34,318 bases of DNA from Actinomycetota bacterium (GTDB taxonomy: Bacteria > Actinomycetota > Actinomycetes > Propionibacteriales > Propionibacteriaceae), in assembly GCA_020161795.1 (NCBI GenBank), contig JAIUOR010000049.1, positions 1 to 34,318 on the forward strand. The letters are read 5' to 3'. A program made the translations under genes and the position numbers. A model generated the notes under the pieces. It ran no database searches and had not been told where the DNA came from. It was given only the letters and a program-made list of their open reading frames with translations. This document shows, piece by piece, positions 1 through 8,630 of the stretch (position 1 is the first letter of the stretch; the number at the start of each line of letters is the position of its first letter).

Positions 1-147
1 CGCCTGCGCTACGACGACCGCACCCGCAGCTACGCCGAACGCCGCACCAGCGACGGCAAAACCCGCCGAGACATCATCCGCTGCCTCAAGCGCTACCTCG
101 CCCGAGACCTCTACCGGCTCCTCGAACACCCACCCCTACCAGCTTGA
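1..147 (+). pseudogene. IS110-family transposase, C-terminal fragment (cut by window edge)
   Basis: The first 48 codons read in frame to a TGA at 145-147 and give the end of a transposase of the IS110/IS116/IS902 family. The diagnostic part is the stretch RRDIIRCLKRYLARDLYRLL, which closely resembles the C-terminal IIRCLKRYIARE-type segment known from that family. The family uses a DEDD catalytic domain plus a C-terminal transposase_20 domain with an essential serine; neither is visible here. It cannot be told from this window whether the element is complete upstream. The stop codon lies inside a CTTGAC motif followed 4 nt later by CATAGG, a layout repeated at the other transposase end in this window. 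Confidence 0.72.
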
Positions 148-165
148 CGAACCATAGGAGCGTCC
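143..165 (+). mobile_element. Probable 3' terminal region of the left IS110-type element
   Basis: CTTGAC (143-148) overlaps the transposase stop and is followed by CATAGG (153-158) and AGCGTCC. The right-hand transposase end in this window has CTTGAC and CATAGG in the same order on the opposite strand. The short distance from stop codon to motif fits the short right end of IS110-group elements. The exact element boundary cannot be fixed without an empty site. Confidence 0.4.
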
Positions 166-192
166 TCGGGTGCGCCTCTAGGTGCGGCTGAC

Positions 193-218
193 GAGGGTCA
201 CCAGCCGGAGTGACCCTC
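193..218 (-). terminator. Hairpin terminator downstream of the DUF2510 gene
   Basis: GAGGGTCA (193-200) and TGACCCTC (211-218) form a perfect 8-bp stem with a 10-nt loop, 16 nt beyond the stop of the minus-strand DUF2510 gene. No T-run follows, which is common for actinobacterial terminators. Confidence 0.5.
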
Positions 219-233
219 ATCCCGCGCGGACGG

Positions 234-1103
234 TCAGGCGTCGACCCTGAGATTGTCCAGCGCCCAGCGGGCGTCGTCGACCAGATCGGGCACGGTGTCG
301 GGGATCGACGCGTAGAACAGCGAGGCGGATTCCACGCCGGTGTCGATGATCACGACGATCGCGAGTTCGCCCTTGGTCTGCAGGTTTTCGATGTCGAAGC
401 TCAGCTGCGATTCGATCACCCAGGCGTCGTGACCGTCGACCGTCAGCTGCTTGGAGACCAGATCCTGGCGATCCACCACCGCGTCGCTGTAGAACCTGCC
501 CACCACGCACTTCATCACGATCTCGGCACCCTGCTCGGGGCTGAAGAAGCCGTCGCCGGCGTAGAGTTCGGCGACCAGTATCGAGGCCACCCACGAGGCG
601 TCCGGGGCATAGTTGGGCTCGACCGTCACCGTCTGCTGGGCGACATCGCGGGCGAACGGAACCCGGTTGTCGCCGTACGGCGTGCTCCACGGGTCGGCCA
701 GCTGGGGGAAGGAGATCTTGCCGCCGTGCACCCGTCCGTCGGCGGCCTGGGGGGGCTCGACGCTGGGGCTCTGACCCTCGGGGCAGACATTGCGGGTCGG
801 GTTGCCGCCGGGCACCGGGGTCTCGGTGGCGGTGGGGTTGAAGGCGTTGCCGATGCCCTGGGTGACCAGCCAGATCACCATGCCGAGGGCGACCAGCGCC
901 GCCACGCCGCCGATCCACCAGCCGGCCTTGCGCCGGGGCTGCTGCGGGTCGGTGGGATACGAATCGTACTGGGGGCCGGGCCCTGCCGGAGGCGGCGTGG
1001 TCGCAGGGTTCGCCGTGATCGCCGAGGTCCACTCGGTTCCTGTCCAATACCGGTACATCCCGGGCTGTCTGCCCGGATCCGGATACCATCCTGCGCCACT
1101 CAC
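234..1103 (-). CDS. DUF2510-domain membrane-anchored protein of unknown function
   Basis: A 289-residue protein. Residues ~5-35 form a DUF2510 domain (GWYPDPGRQPGMYRYWTG, with the W-Y-P-D-P and Y-W-G-W spacing typical of this actinobacterial domain). A Pro/Gly linker follows, then one transmembrane helix at ~61-80 (WWIGGVAALVALGMVIWLV) and an extracytoplasmic region of ~200 residues with four or five cysteines and no enzyme motif I recognise. The expected topology is DUF2510 inside and C-terminal domain outside. The start is the GTG at 1101-1103, supported by a -10 hexamer TAGACT exactly 6 nt upstream (leaderless pattern). It lies downstream of pstB on the same strand but has its own promoter, so a link to phosphate uptake is not implied. 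No function is proposed. Confidence 0.82.
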   Translation of the reverse strand: MSGAGWYPDPGRQPGMYRYWTGTEWTSAITANPATTPPPAGPGPQYDSYPTDPQQPRRKAGWWIGGVAALVALGMVIWLVTQGIGNAFNPTATETPVPGGNPTRNVCPEGQSPSVEPPQAADGRVHGGKISFPQLADPWSTPYGDNRVPFARDVAQQTVTVEPNYAPDASWVASILVAELYAGDGFFSPEQGAEIVMKCVVGRFYSDAVVDRQDLVSKQLTVDGHDAWVIESQLSFDIENLQTKGELAIVVIIDTGVESASLFYASIPDTVPDLVDDARWALDNLRVDA

Positions 1104-1115
1104 GCCCGAAGTCTA
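1104..1115 (-). promoter_or_regulatory. Leaderless -10 element of the DUF2510 gene
   Basis: On the minus strand TAGACT (1110-1115) is separated by 6 nt from the GTG start. Transcription would begin at or next to the start codon, which explains the lack of a Shine-Dalgarno sequence. No clear -35 box is seen. Confidence 0.6.
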
Positions 1116-1174
1116 GTTGGCTACCGGAAGCAGTCCTCCCCGGCCACGCGAAGCTCGGTTCCGATCCGGCGCGG

Positions 1175-1189
1175 GCCGGCGACGCCGGC
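1175..1189 (-). terminator. Possible terminator of the pst operon
   Basis: GCCGGC (1175-1180), a 3-nt loop and GCCGGC (1184-1189) form a short GC stem 10 nt after the pstB stop. There is no T-run and the stem is only 6 bp, so this is a weak call. Confidence 0.3.
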
Positions 1190-1199
1190 TGCAGGCGGA

Positions 1200-1979
1200 T
1201 CAGCCGAAGCGGCCGGAGATGTAATCCTCGGTCGCCTTGACGTCGGGGGTGGAGAAGATCTTCTCGGTGGAGCCCATCTCGATCAGCTTGCCGGGGGAGC
1301 CGGTGCCGGCGATGTTGAAGAAGGCGGTGGTGTCGGAGACCCGGGCCGCCTGCTGCATGTTGTGGGTCACGATGACGACCGTGTAGGTCTGCTTCAGCTC
1401 CTGGATCAGATCCTCGATCGCCAGGGTGGAGATCGGGTCGAGCGCCGAGCAGGGCTCGTCCATCAGGATCACGTCGGGCTGCATGGCGATCGCGCGGGCG
1501 ATGCACAACCGCTGCTGCTGACCGCCGGAGAGGCCGGAGCCGGGCAGGCCGAGCCGGTTCTTGACCTCCTCCCAGAGGTTGGCGCCGCGCAGCGAGCGCT
1601 CCACGATCTCGTCCTTCTCCTTGGTGCTCAGCCGGCGCGCGTTCAGCGTGATGCCGGCCAGCACGTTCTCCTTGATCGACATCGTCGGGAACGGGTTGGG
1701 GCGCTGAAACACCATGCCGATCTGGCGGCGGACGCGCACCGGGTCGACCCCGGTGCCGTACAGGTTCTCGCCGTCCATCAGCACCTCGCCCTCGACGTAG
1801 GCGTTGGGGATCACCTCATGCATCCGGTTCAACGTGCGCAGGAAGGTCGACTTGCCGCAGCCGGAGGGGCCGATGAAGGCGGTCACGGCGCGCGGCTCGA
1901 TGGTCATCGTCACGTCCTCCACGGCGCGGAACTTGCCGTAGTAGACATTCAGGTTGGTGACGTCGATTCGTTTCGACAC
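1200..1979 (-). CDS. pstB: Phosphate ABC transporter ATP-binding protein PstB
   Basis: A 259-residue ATPase that powers high-affinity phosphate import on the cytoplasmic face of the PstCA channel. Walker [10 protein letters not shown] is at ~37-45, Q-loop FQRPNPFP at ~91-98, signature LSGGQQQR at ~150-157, Walker [12 protein letters not shown] at ~171-181, and the H-loop is in VTHNMQQA. The FQRPNPFP and DEPCSALDP sequences are specific to PstB among ABC ATPases, and the length matches the family. The start is a GTG at 1977-1979 with an AAGGA ribosome-binding site a few bases upstream. It is the last gene of pstSCAB, 28 nt after pstA. The mycobacterial orthologue (phoT) also lies near mshD and glnR, as here. 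Confidence 0.97.
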   Translation of the reverse strand: MSKRIDVTNLNVYYGKFRAVEDVTMTIEPRAVTAFIGPSGCGKSTFLRTLNRMHEVIPNAYVEGEVLMDGENLYGTGVDPVRVRRQIGMVFQRPNPFPTMSIKENVLAGITLNARRLSTKEKDEIVERSLRGANLWEEVKNRLGLPGSGLSGGQQQRLCIARAIAMQPDVILMDEPCSALDPISTLAIEDLIQELKQTYTVVIVTHNMQQAARVSDTTAFFNIAGTGSPGKLIEMGSTEKIFSTPDVKATEDYISGRFG

Positions 1980-2007
1980 GGTGTTCCTTCTGGTTGCGGG
2001 ACGAGGG

Positions 2008-3066
2008 TCAGCGGCCGGGCTTCTTCGGCGCGAAGTAGCGCGCGATCAGCCGGGCGATCAGGTTGAGGGCGAGGACGATCAGGATCAGCACCAGGGCGCC
2101 GGTCCAGGCTCGGTCCAGGTCGGCGACATCGGTGCCGCCGGAGTTCTTGTAGGTGGTGAACACGAACAGCGGCAGGGTGGTCATCCGCCCGTCGAACAGG
2201 TTGTAGTTCATGTTCGCGATGTAGCCGGCGGTGAGCAGCAGGGGTGCGGTCTCGCCGATCACGCGGGCGATCGCCAGCACGATGCCGGTCATGATGCCGG
2301 CGATCGAGGTGGGCAGGACCACCTTGACGATGGTCAGCCACTTCGGCACGCCGAGCGCGTAGGAGGCCTCCCGCAGTTCGTTGGGGACGATGCGGAGCAT
2401 CTCTTCGCTGGAGCGAACCACGACCGGGATCATCAGCACGCTCAGCGCGACCGCGCCGGAGATGCCCGAGCGATGGCCGGAACCGAAGACCATGGAGAAC
2501 AGCGAGTAGGCGAACAGGCCGGCGACGATGGACGGGATGCCGGTCATCACGTCCACGAAGAAGGTGATCGCCCTTGCCAGCGGCCCGCGTCCGTACTCGA
2601 CGAGATAGATCGAGGTCATCAGCCCGATCGGCACCGAGATCAGGGTCGCCGCCAAGGTGATCAGCAGGGTGCCGACGATGGCGTGCAGCGCGCCGCCGCC
2701 CTCGCCGATGATGCCGGCCATCGACTGGGTGAAGAAGGCGACGTCGAGGCGGGGCAGACCGAGGCTGAGCGCCGTCCAGCTGACCGAGACCAGCGGGATG
2801 GTGGCGATCAGGAAGGCCGCCACCACCAGCGAGGTGACGAACCGGTCGGTGGCCTTGCGGCGTCCCTCGACGATCCCGGACAGGGTCACGATCCCGATCA
2901 GGTAGACGACGGCGCCCAGTGCGATGCCGCCGGCGAAGTTCTCCGGGCCGAGCAGCACCGTGCAGACGACCAGCGCGCCGGCCAGCAGCGCCGGTGTCGT
3001 CCAGCGGGGCAGCTTGCCCGCGGTGAGCGAGGTCGAGATCGGCTTGGTGCGGGTTTCCACAGTCAT
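2008..3066 (-). CDS. pstA: Phosphate ABC transporter permease PstA
   Basis: A 352-residue inner-membrane permease. There are hydrophobic helices near the N-terminus (~20-75) and about six core helices. The binding-protein-dependent transport (EAA) loop is seen in [20 protein letters not shown], which docks PstB. The segment [20 protein letters not shown] is the conserved PstA helix. The N-terminus has an extra pair of hydrophobic helices compared with the E. coli protein, usual in Actinobacteria. The ATG at 3066 lies 1 nt past the pstC stop (TGACATG), so the two are probably translationally coupled. It forms the channel with PstC. Confidence 0.96.
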   Translation of the reverse strand: MTVETRTKPISTSLTAGKLPRWTTPALLAGALVVCTVLLGPENFAGGIALGAVVYLIGIVTLSGIVEGRRKATDRFVTSLVVAAFLIATIPLVSVSWTALSLGLPRLDVAFFTQSMAGIIGEGGGALHAIVGTLLITLAATLISVPIGLMTSIYLVEYGRGPLARAITFFVDVMTGIPSIVAGLFAYSLFSMVFGSGHRSGISGAVALSVLMIPVVVRSSEEMLRIVPNELREASYALGVPKWLTIVKVVLPTSIAGIMTGIVLAIARVIGETAPLLLTAGYIANMNYNLFDGRMTTLPLFVFTTYKNSGGTDVADLDRAWTGALVLILIVLALNLIARLIARYFAPKKPGR

Positions 3067-3067
3067 G

Positions 3068-4048
3068 TCAGTTGGCTCCCGAGAACTCGCTACGCCGGCT
3101 GACGATCCAGCGCGCCAGCGCGTTCACCCCGAAGGTGACCACGAACAGCACCAGGCCGGTTCCGATCAGCACGTTGACGTTGAGGCCGTAGCCGGCCTCG
3201 CCGAACTTGAGCGCAATATTGGCCGGAATGGTCGAGGGGTTGGTGGAGGTGAGCAGCTGGATGGTGACCACGCCGGTCGCCGAGAGCACCATCGCGACCG
3301 CCATCGTCTCGCCGAGCGCGCGGCCCAGGCCAAGCATCGCGCCGGAGATGATCCCCGGCCGGGCGAACGGCAGCACGGCCATCCGGATCATCTCCCAGCG
3401 GGTGGCGCCCAGCGCCAGCGCCGCCTCCTCGTGGAGCTTGGGGGTCTGCAGGAAGACCTCGCGGCAGATCGCGGTGATGATCGGGAGCACCATCACCGCG
3501 AGCACCATGGCGGCGGTGAGGATCGTCCGGCCGGTCACCGAGACCTGGCCGCCGAACAGCGGGATCCAGCCCAGGTTGGCGTTCAGCCAGGCGTAGATCG
3601 GCACGACGGCCTTGGCGAAGACGGTGCTGCCCCACAGGCCGTAGACCACCGAGGGCACGGCGGCGAGCAGGTCGATGATGTAGCCCAGCACGGAGGCCAG
3701 GCTGCGGTGCGCGTAGTGCGAGATGAACAGGGCGATGCCGATCGAGAGCGGCACCGCGAACAGCAGCGCCAGGATCGAGGCCCAGATGGTGCCGAAGGCC
3801 AGCGGCCAGACATAGTCCCAGAAGTTGGCGCTCTGGCCGAGCGTGGTGGGGGCGTCGGCGGGGTCGGCGAGCATGCCGGGCACGCCCTGGATCAGCAGGA
3901 AGGCCGTCACCGCGGCCAGGATCACCAGGATGAAGATCCCGGCTCCCAGCGCGGTGGCGGCGAAGTTGCGGTCACCGGGCCGCGGCTTGCCCTGCAGGCT
4001 GGTCGCCGGCGGGCTGCTGGCCTCGGCGGCTTGTGTGGTCGACGTCAC
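3068..4048 (-). CDS. pstC: Phosphate ABC transporter permease PstC
   Basis: The second channel subunit, 326 residues from the chosen GTG at 4046-4048. An upstream in-frame ATG at 4117 would add 23 low-complexity residues encoded partly by the intergenic palindrome, so it is rejected. The GTG has a GAGGT ribosome-binding site about 8 nt upstream. Features are one hydrophobic helix at ~30-55, several further helices, YIIDLLAAVPSVVYGLWG (PstC signature helix), and the EAA loop EEAALALGATRWEMIRMAVL. It sits downstream of pstS, separated by a ~170-nt gap carrying a strong nested palindrome, and couples to pstA by a 1-nt gap. Confidence 0.95.
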   Translation of the reverse strand: MTSTTQAAEASSPPATSLQGKPRPGDRNFAATALGAGIFILVILAAVTAFLLIQGVPGMLADPADAPTTLGQSANFWDYVWPLAFGTIWASILALLFAVPLSIGIALFISHYAHRSLASVLGYIIDLLAAVPSVVYGLWGSTVFAKAVVPIYAWLNANLGWIPLFGGQVSVTGRTILTAAMVLAVMVLPIITAICREVFLQTPKLHEEAALALGATRWEMIRMAVLPFARPGIISGAMLGLGRALGETMAVAMVLSATGVVTIQLLTSTNPSTIPANIALKFGEAGYGLNVNVLIGTGLVLFVVTFGVNALARWIVSRRSEFSGAN

Positions 4049-4116
4049 GTCGGGCTTACCTCGCGTTGTTGGTGAGAGGGACGAGGATAGGCCCGGTCCC
4101 GGCGAACTGTCCCCCA

Positions 4117-4187
4117 CCGAGGGCCAGCCTTAGCCACCGAGAGCCAGCGCTGGGGGCGGGCTGTCGGAGCGTAAGGCTGGCCCTCGG
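4117..4187. repeat. Nested palindromic repeat, copy A, inside the pst operon
   Basis: The outer arms at 4117-4132 and 4172-4187 are perfect inverted copies of 16 bp (CCGAGGGCCAGCCTTA). Inside lies a related but decayed inner pair starting with CCGAGAGCCAGC (4137-4148). The inner arm differs from the outer arm by only one base over its core, so the element looks like a four-fold reuse of one ~12-nt unit. A second copy in opposite orientation is at 34068-34138. Position between pstS and pstC suggests a REP-like element that could stabilise the pstS message or thin out transcription into pstCAB; that role is inference. Confidence 0.8.
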
Positions 4188-4220
4188 CGTGGATCCAGAG
4201 CCGGAACCGGGCCGCATGGG

Positions 4221-5375
4221 TCAGGAGATGACGTCGATGGCGGCGGTCACCTTGGCGCGCAGATCGTCCGAGATCGGCGCAGCGCCCGCCTGCTCACCGG
4301 CCAGGGCCTGGCCCTCGGTGCTGGCGATGTAGGAGAAGTAGGACTTCACCAGGGCGCCCTGATTGGCGTCGGCGTAGGTCTCGCAGCCGATCAGGTAGCT
4401 GATCAGCACCAGCGGGTAGTGGCTCGGATCCGTGGTGGTGCGGTCGAGGGTGACGGCTAGGTCGAAGGGCTCGCGGCCCTCTTCCAGCGGCGAGCCGGCG
4501 ACCACGGCAGCGGCTCCCTCGGGGGAGTACTTCACGAACTGGTCGCCCACCTTGAGCGCGACGGTGTGGCCCGGGGCGCGGGAGGCGTCCAGGTAGCCGA
4601 TCGTGCCGGCGCCGGAATCCAGGATCGAGGCGACGTCACCGGTCTCGGCCGCGCCCTCGCCACCGGTCAGCTCCGCCGGCCAGTCGCCGCTGACCTCGAA
4701 GGGCCAATCCGCGGCGGCGGTCTTCGACAGGTAGTCGGTGAAGTTCTCGGTGGTGCCCGAGTTGGTCGAGCGGTGCACCGGCGTGACCGCCAGGTCGGGC
4801 AGGGTCGCGTCCGGGTTCAGCGCGGCGATCGCCGGATCGTTCCACTTCGTGATCTTCCCGGAGAAGATCTTGGCGATGGTGGACGAATCCAGGTTCAGGT
4901 TCTCGACGCCGTCGAGGTTGTAGCCGATGGCGATCGGCGAGATGTACAGCGGGAGCTGCACGATGCCGCTGTCGGCGGCGCACTTGCCCCAGGGCTGGGT
5001 TCCCGTGCCGAGCTGGAAGGCGGTCGCCGGATCGTCCAGCTCGGCCGTCTTGAGCGCGCGGTCGGAGCCGGCGTACTCGACGCCGCCCTGGGCGAAGGCG
5101 GTGCGGCCGGCACCCGAGCCGCCGCCGTCGTAAGCGATGCTCACGCCGGGGTTGGCATTGGTGAAGGTGGCGATCCAGGCATCCTGGGCCTTGCCCTGGC
5201 TGGAGGCGCCGGAACCGGCGAGGGAGCCGGTCAGGCCGGCGGGGGAGTCGGTGGTGGCCGGGGATTCGCCACCGGGAGCGGCGGTGGTGGGCTGCTGCTC
5301 ATTGGTGGCGCAGCCAACCAGGCTCACGGCGGTGGCGAGCGCCAGCGCGGCGCCGGCGAAGCGGGTGATCTTCAC
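4221..5375 (-). CDS. pstS: Phosphate-binding lipoprotein PstS
   Basis: A 384-residue extracytoplasmic phosphate-binding protein delivering phosphate to PstCA. The start is a GTG at 5373-5375 with an AAGGA ribosome-binding site about 10 nt upstream. It gives a classic lipoprotein signal with lipobox LVGC and lipidated Cys22. Longer in-frame starts (e.g. an ATG at 5522) would bury the signal peptide and run through the PHO-box repeat, so they are rejected. Ligand-site motifs of the family are present: GSLAGSGASSQGKAQDAW near the N-terminus, YAGSDRALK, and HRSTNSGTTENFTDYLS. First gene of pstSCAB. Expression is probably induced by phosphate starvation through the upstream direct repeats. Confidence 0.96.
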   Translation of the reverse strand: MKITRFAGAALALATAVSLVGCATNEQQPTTAAPGGESPATTDSPAGLTGSLAGSGASSQGKAQDAWIATFTNANPGVSIAYDGGGSGAGRTAFAQGGVEYAGSDRALKTAELDDPATAFQLGTGTQPWGKCAADSGIVQLPLYISPIAIGYNLDGVENLNLDSSTIAKIFSGKITKWNDPAIAALNPDATLPDLAVTPVHRSTNSGTTENFTDYLSKTAAADWPFEVSGDWPAELTGGEGAAETGDVASILDSGAGTIGYLDASRAPGHTVALKVGDQFVKYSPEGAAAVVAGSPLEEGREPFDLAVTLDRTTTDPSHYPLVLISYLIGCETYADANQGALVKSYFSYIASTEGQALAGEQAGAAPISDDLRAKVTAAIDVIS

Positions 5376-5455
5376 GTGCTTTCGTCCTTCGAGTTCTGCG
5401 AGAGCTACTTGCTCTGACTCAGAACCTGCCAGCGCGGATTGACCGGTTGGGTACT

Positions 5456-5488
5456 CCATGATGAACGGCGGGTGAATTGCGTTCGAAG
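5456..5488 (-). promoter_or_regulatory. PHO-box-like triple direct repeat upstream of pstS
   Basis: Read on the minus strand, three consecutive 11-nt units run CTTCGAACGCA, ATTCACCCGCC, GTTCATCATGG. This is the 11-nt periodicity of the actinobacterial PhoP box (direct-repeat unit GTTCACC plus 4 nt), with the TTCA core kept in units two and three. It ends 80 nt before the pstS GTG, a sensible activator position. The first unit is weak. Confidence 0.6.
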
Positions 5489-5607
5489 AAGGGCGAGTCT
5501 TCCGCGGCTGGTTCGCGATCATTCCCCACGAAGCCGGGGATTCAGCCTGCCCATGGTGCGTTGGAGAGCCCGTGGGGGACCGCTCAGACAGCTGGCGTGG
5601 TGGCTGC

Positions 5608-6498
5608 CTACACCCGCGGTTTGTGGAACTCCACCGCGACGGTATGCCCGGTCTCGTCGAGGTGGGCGACCAGGGCCGCGCCGGGCTGCAGCGGACGGGG
5701 CGGGACGCCGAGCGCCTCCAGCATGAGCGGGAGCACCGGGCGATGGCCGCAGATCGCCATCGGTGTCTGGGAGCTGACCGTCTCGGCGATCAGCCGTTGC
5801 ATCAGGGTGGAGACCGCGTGGGGGGTATCCCGCGACTGCTCCTCGCTGAGCGTCGTCCAGCCCTCGATGTCCAGCTTGGCCGACTTCGCGAACGGTTTCA
5901 GGGTCTGCATGCAGCGGGCGGAGGACGAGGAGACCGCGCGCTGCACCCCATAGGCCTGCAGCAGCGGCACCAGCAGCTCGCTCTGGCGGCGCCCGCGGGA
6001 ATCGATCGGCCGCGCCTGATCCCGTCCGGTCCAGAACTTGCGCAGCATCGCCTTGGCGTGGCGCACCACCAGCACCGGGACGGTGTTCGGCAACGCGGCG
6101 GCCTGCTCGATGAGCTGGGCCTCGTCGGGGTAGCTCACCACCTGCAGCGCCTTCTCGACCGACAGCCACTTCATCAGGTCGACCTCGGCGTCGGGCAGGC
6201 GCCGCTGCCGGGCGGCGACCTCGGCCCGCCAGTAGGTGACGGTCTTGTAGCCGGCGCCGACCGGATACCCGATCCGGTCCAGCGGAAGGCCGAGCCGTGG
6301 CGTGATACCGGTCTCCTCCAGCGTCTCGCGGACCGCGCAGCCGGCCAGGTACTCATCGGCGTGGATCTTGCCCTTGGGCAGGCTCCAGTCGTCGTAACCG
6401 GGGCGATGGATCAGCAGGATCTGCCGCTGCCCCTTCTTGGTCGTGCGAATCAGGACGGTGCCGGCAGCCGTGATCCGGCGATTGCGTATCGTCGCCAT
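5608..6498 (-). CDS. mutT1: MutT1-like Nudix hydrolase fused to a histidine-phosphatase domain
   Basis: A 296-residue two-domain protein. Residues 1-~135 form a Nudix hydrolase with a perfect Nudix box (G43-x5-E49-x7-R57-E58-x2-E61-E62-x-G64). Residues ~140-296 form a histidine phosphatase with the VVRHAKA motif (Arg145, His146) and second histidine in CGHRP (His251). The architecture is that of mycobacterial MutT1, which degrades 8-oxo-(d)GTP and, by its phosphatase domain, the resulting diphosphate; related proteins also act on diadenosine polyphosphates. The ATG at 6496-6498 lies 5 nt beyond the ppk stop, indicating coupling. The ppk-mutT1 pairing is conserved in Actinobacteria. The same reading frame stays open antisense-like far upstream into ppk, but only this start gives the family N-terminus. 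Confidence 0.9.
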   Translation of the reverse strand: MATIRNRRITAAGTVLIRTTKKGQRQILLIHRPGYDDWSLPKGKIHADEYLAGCAVRETLEETGITPRLGLPLDRIGYPVGAGYKTVTYWRAEVAARQRRLPDAEVDLMKWLSVEKALQVVSYPDEAQLIEQAAALPNTVPVLVVRHAKAMLRKFWTGRDQARPIDSRGRRQSELLVPLLQAYGVQRAVSSSSARCMQTLKPFAKSAKLDIEGWTTLSEEQSRDTPHAVSTLMQRLIAETVSSQTPMAICGHRPVLPLMLEALGVPPRPLQPGAALVAHLDETGHTVAVEFHKPRV

Positions 6499-6503
6499 CG
6501 CCG

Positions 6504-8630
6504 CTACCGGATCGCCTCGGAACGTTCGGTGCGTCGCTGGCCCATGGTGGCGATCAGGTGCTCCTGGATGTCGAGCAGCGGCTCGCCGTCGGCGTCCAGG
6601 GTGCGCTGGGTCCAGGTGTCGCCGTCCAGCCACCAGGAGGCGGTCCCGGTGTCGAAGGCGAGCTCGAACAGCCGCTCCACCTGCTCGATGTGGCGGTGGT
6701 GGGTGAGCGCGACCAGCACCTCCACCCGGCGGTCGAGATTGCGGTGCATCAGATCGGAGGAGCCGATGCCGACCAGCGGATTGCCGTTGTTGGCGAACCA
6801 GAACAACCGGCTGTGCTCCAGGAACCGGCCCAGGATCGAGCGCACCCGGATGTTCTCGCTCAGCCCCGGGACGCCCGGCTTGACCGAGCAGATGCCCCGC
6901 ACCCACAGATCCACGCTGACGCCGGCCTGGGAGGCGCGGTACAGCGCATCCGCGGTGGCCTCGTCCACGATCGAGTTGACCTTGATCTTCACGCCCGCCG
7001 GCAGGCCGGCGCGATGGTTGGCGATCTCGCGCTCGATCGCCTCGATGATGCCCTTGCGGGTGCTGTGGGGGGCGACCAGCAGCCGGCGGTAGCGGGTCTC
7101 CTGCGCCATCCCGGAGAGGTGGTTGAAGAGCTTGGCCACATCCTCGGTGATGACCGGATTCGAGGTCAGCAGCCCCATGTCCTCGTACAGCCGGGCGGTG
7201 GTGGGGTTGTAGTTGCCGGTGCCGATGTGGGCATAGCGCCGCAGGCCCTTGGGCTCCTCGCGCACCACCAGCGAGAGCTTGCAGTGGGTCTTCAGCCCCA
7301 CCAGCCCGTACACCACGTGGCAGCCGGCCTTCTCCAGCTTGCGGGCCCACTCGATGTTGGCCTCTTCGTCGAACCGCGCCTTGATCTCCACCACGGCCAG
7401 CACCTGCTTGCCGGCCTGGGCGGCTTCGATCAGCGCGTCGATGATCGGGGAGTCGCCGGAGGTGCGATAGAGGGTCTGCTTGATGGCCAGCACGGTCGGG
7501 TCGGCAGCCGCCTGCTCGATGAAGCGCTGCACGCTGGTGGCGAAGGAGTCGTAGGGATGCTGCAGCAGGACGTCGCGGCGCTTCAGCGCTGCGAACATGT
7601 CGGCCGGGCGGGCGGTCTCCACCTCGGCCAGTTCCGGATGCGTCTTGGGCAGGAAGGACGGATAGCTCAGCGCCTCGCGATCCAGCGCGGCGATCGAGAA
7701 CAACCCGGTCAGGTCGAGCGGGCCGGGCAGCCGGAAGACCTCCTTCTCGGAGATGTCGAGTTCCTCGATCAGCAGCCGCAGCATGCGGTCGTCGATGTCC
7801 TCCTCGACCTCCAGCCGGACCGGCGGGCGGCCGACCTTGCGCCGCAGCAGTTCGCGCTCGAGCGCGAAGAGCAGGTTCTCGGCGTCGTCCTCCTCGACCT
7901 CGACGTCTTCGTTGCGGGTCACCCGGAAGGTGCTGTACCCCAGCACCTGGGTACCGGCGAAGACCTCACCCAGGTGCTGGGCGATCACGTCCTCCAGCGG
8001 CACGAACCGGCCGCCGCCGAGGGGCACGAACCGGCTGAGGTTGGTGGGCACCTTCACCCGGGCGAACTGGCGTGCGCCGGTGGCCGGGTTGCGCAGCAGC
8101 ACGGCCAGGTTCACCGAGAGGCCGGAGATATAGGGGAAGGGGTGCGACGGATCGACGGCCAGCGGGGTGAGCACCGGGAAGATGTGCGACTCGAAGAGAT
8201 CGGTCATCTTCTGGCGCTCGGCCGCGGTGAGCCGATCCCAGCGCAGGATCTCGATGTCGTGCTCGGCCAGCGCGGGACGGATCTCGTCGGCGAACACCGC
8301 GGCCTGCTCAGTGACCAGTTCGCGGGTGCGGTTCAGGATCGCGTCGTGCAATTCGCGCGGCAGCATGCCGGAGGCGCTGGAGACGGCCACCCCGGCGGCG
8401 ATCCGCCGCTTCAGACCGGCCACCCGCACCATGAAGAACTCGTCGAGGTTGGAGGAGAAGATGGCCAGGAACTTGGCACGCTCCAGCAGCGGGACGCGCT
8501 TGGCGTCACGGGCCAGATCGAGCACCCGGGTGTTGAAGGCCAGCCAGGAGAGCTCACGATCGCTGAACCGATCCGCCGGAAGCCCGGGCAGGGCAGTGCC
8601 CGTGGTCTCCTCGTTCTCGACGATGGTCAT
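6504..8630 (-). CDS. ppk: Polyphosphate kinase PPK1
   Basis: A 708-residue enzyme that reversibly polymerises the ATP gamma-phosphate into inorganic polyphosphate. Domains in order: N-terminal helical domain ([13 protein letters not shown] at ~25-37, [12 protein letters not shown] at ~61-72), head domain, and two phospholipase-D-like catalytic domains. The autophosphorylated histidine is His449 in LKTHCKL and the second catalytic histidine is His629 in [10 protein letters not shown]. The mid-domain sequence HPYDSF is also typical. Length is normal. Its ATG overlaps the mshD stop by 4 nt (ATGA), so translation is coupled. With pstSCAB next door this forms a phosphate uptake and storage block. 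Confidence 0.96.
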   Translation of the reverse strand: MTIVENEETTGTALPGLPADRFSDRELSWLAFNTRVLDLARDAKRVPLLERAKFLAIFSSNLDEFFMVRVAGLKRRIAAGVAVSSASGMLPRELHDAILNRTRELVTEQAAVFADEIRPALAEHDIEILRWDRLTAAERQKMTDLFESHIFPVLTPLAVDPSHPFPYISGLSVNLAVLLRNPATGARQFARVKVPTNLSRFVPLGGGRFVPLEDVIAQHLGEVFAGTQVLGYSTFRVTRNEDVEVEEDDAENLLFALERELLRRKVGRPPVRLEVEEDIDDRMLRLLIEELDISEKEVFRLPGPLDLTGLFSIAALDREALSYPSFLPKTHPELAEVETARPADMFAALKRRDVLLQHPYDSFATSVQRFIEQAAADPTVLAIKQTLYRTSGDSPIIDALIEAAQAGKQVLAVVEIKARFDEEANIEWARKLEKAGCHVVYGLVGLKTHCKLSLVVREEPKGLRRYAHIGTGNYNPTTARLYEDMGLLTSNPVITEDVAKLFNHLSGMAQETRYRRLLVAPHSTRKGIIEAIEREIANHRAGLPAGVKIKVNSIVDEATADALYRASQAGVSVDLWVRGICSVKPGVPGLSENIRVRSILGRFLEHSRLFWFANNGNPLVGIGSSDLMHRNLDRRVEVLVALTHHRHIEQVERLFELAFDTGTASWWLDGDTWTQRTLDADGEPLLDIQEHLIATMGQRRTERSEAIR

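Noticed and set aside
210-2066. Long plus-strand open frame antisense to DUF2510 and pstB
   Set aside because: High-GC shadow frame: rich in Gly, Arg, His and Asp, no domain motif, and opposite genes with clear homology.
4033-4332. Shared peptide ASL.HREPAL.AG in short frames near 4100 and 34100
   Set aside because: The likeness comes from the palindromic DNA repeat read in one frame; there is no start site or codon signature for a gene.
5376-5522. Upstream in-frame starts for pstS
   Set aside because: They would put ~49 residues before the lipoprotein signal and read through the PHO-box-like repeats.
5523-5540. TCCCC/GGGGA hairpin after mutT1
   Set aside because: A 5-bp stem with an 8-nt loop is expected by chance in this base composition.
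6499-7350. N-terminal extension of mutT1 into ppk
   Set aside because: It is a shadow of ppk in another frame; the Nudix N-terminus begins at 6498.
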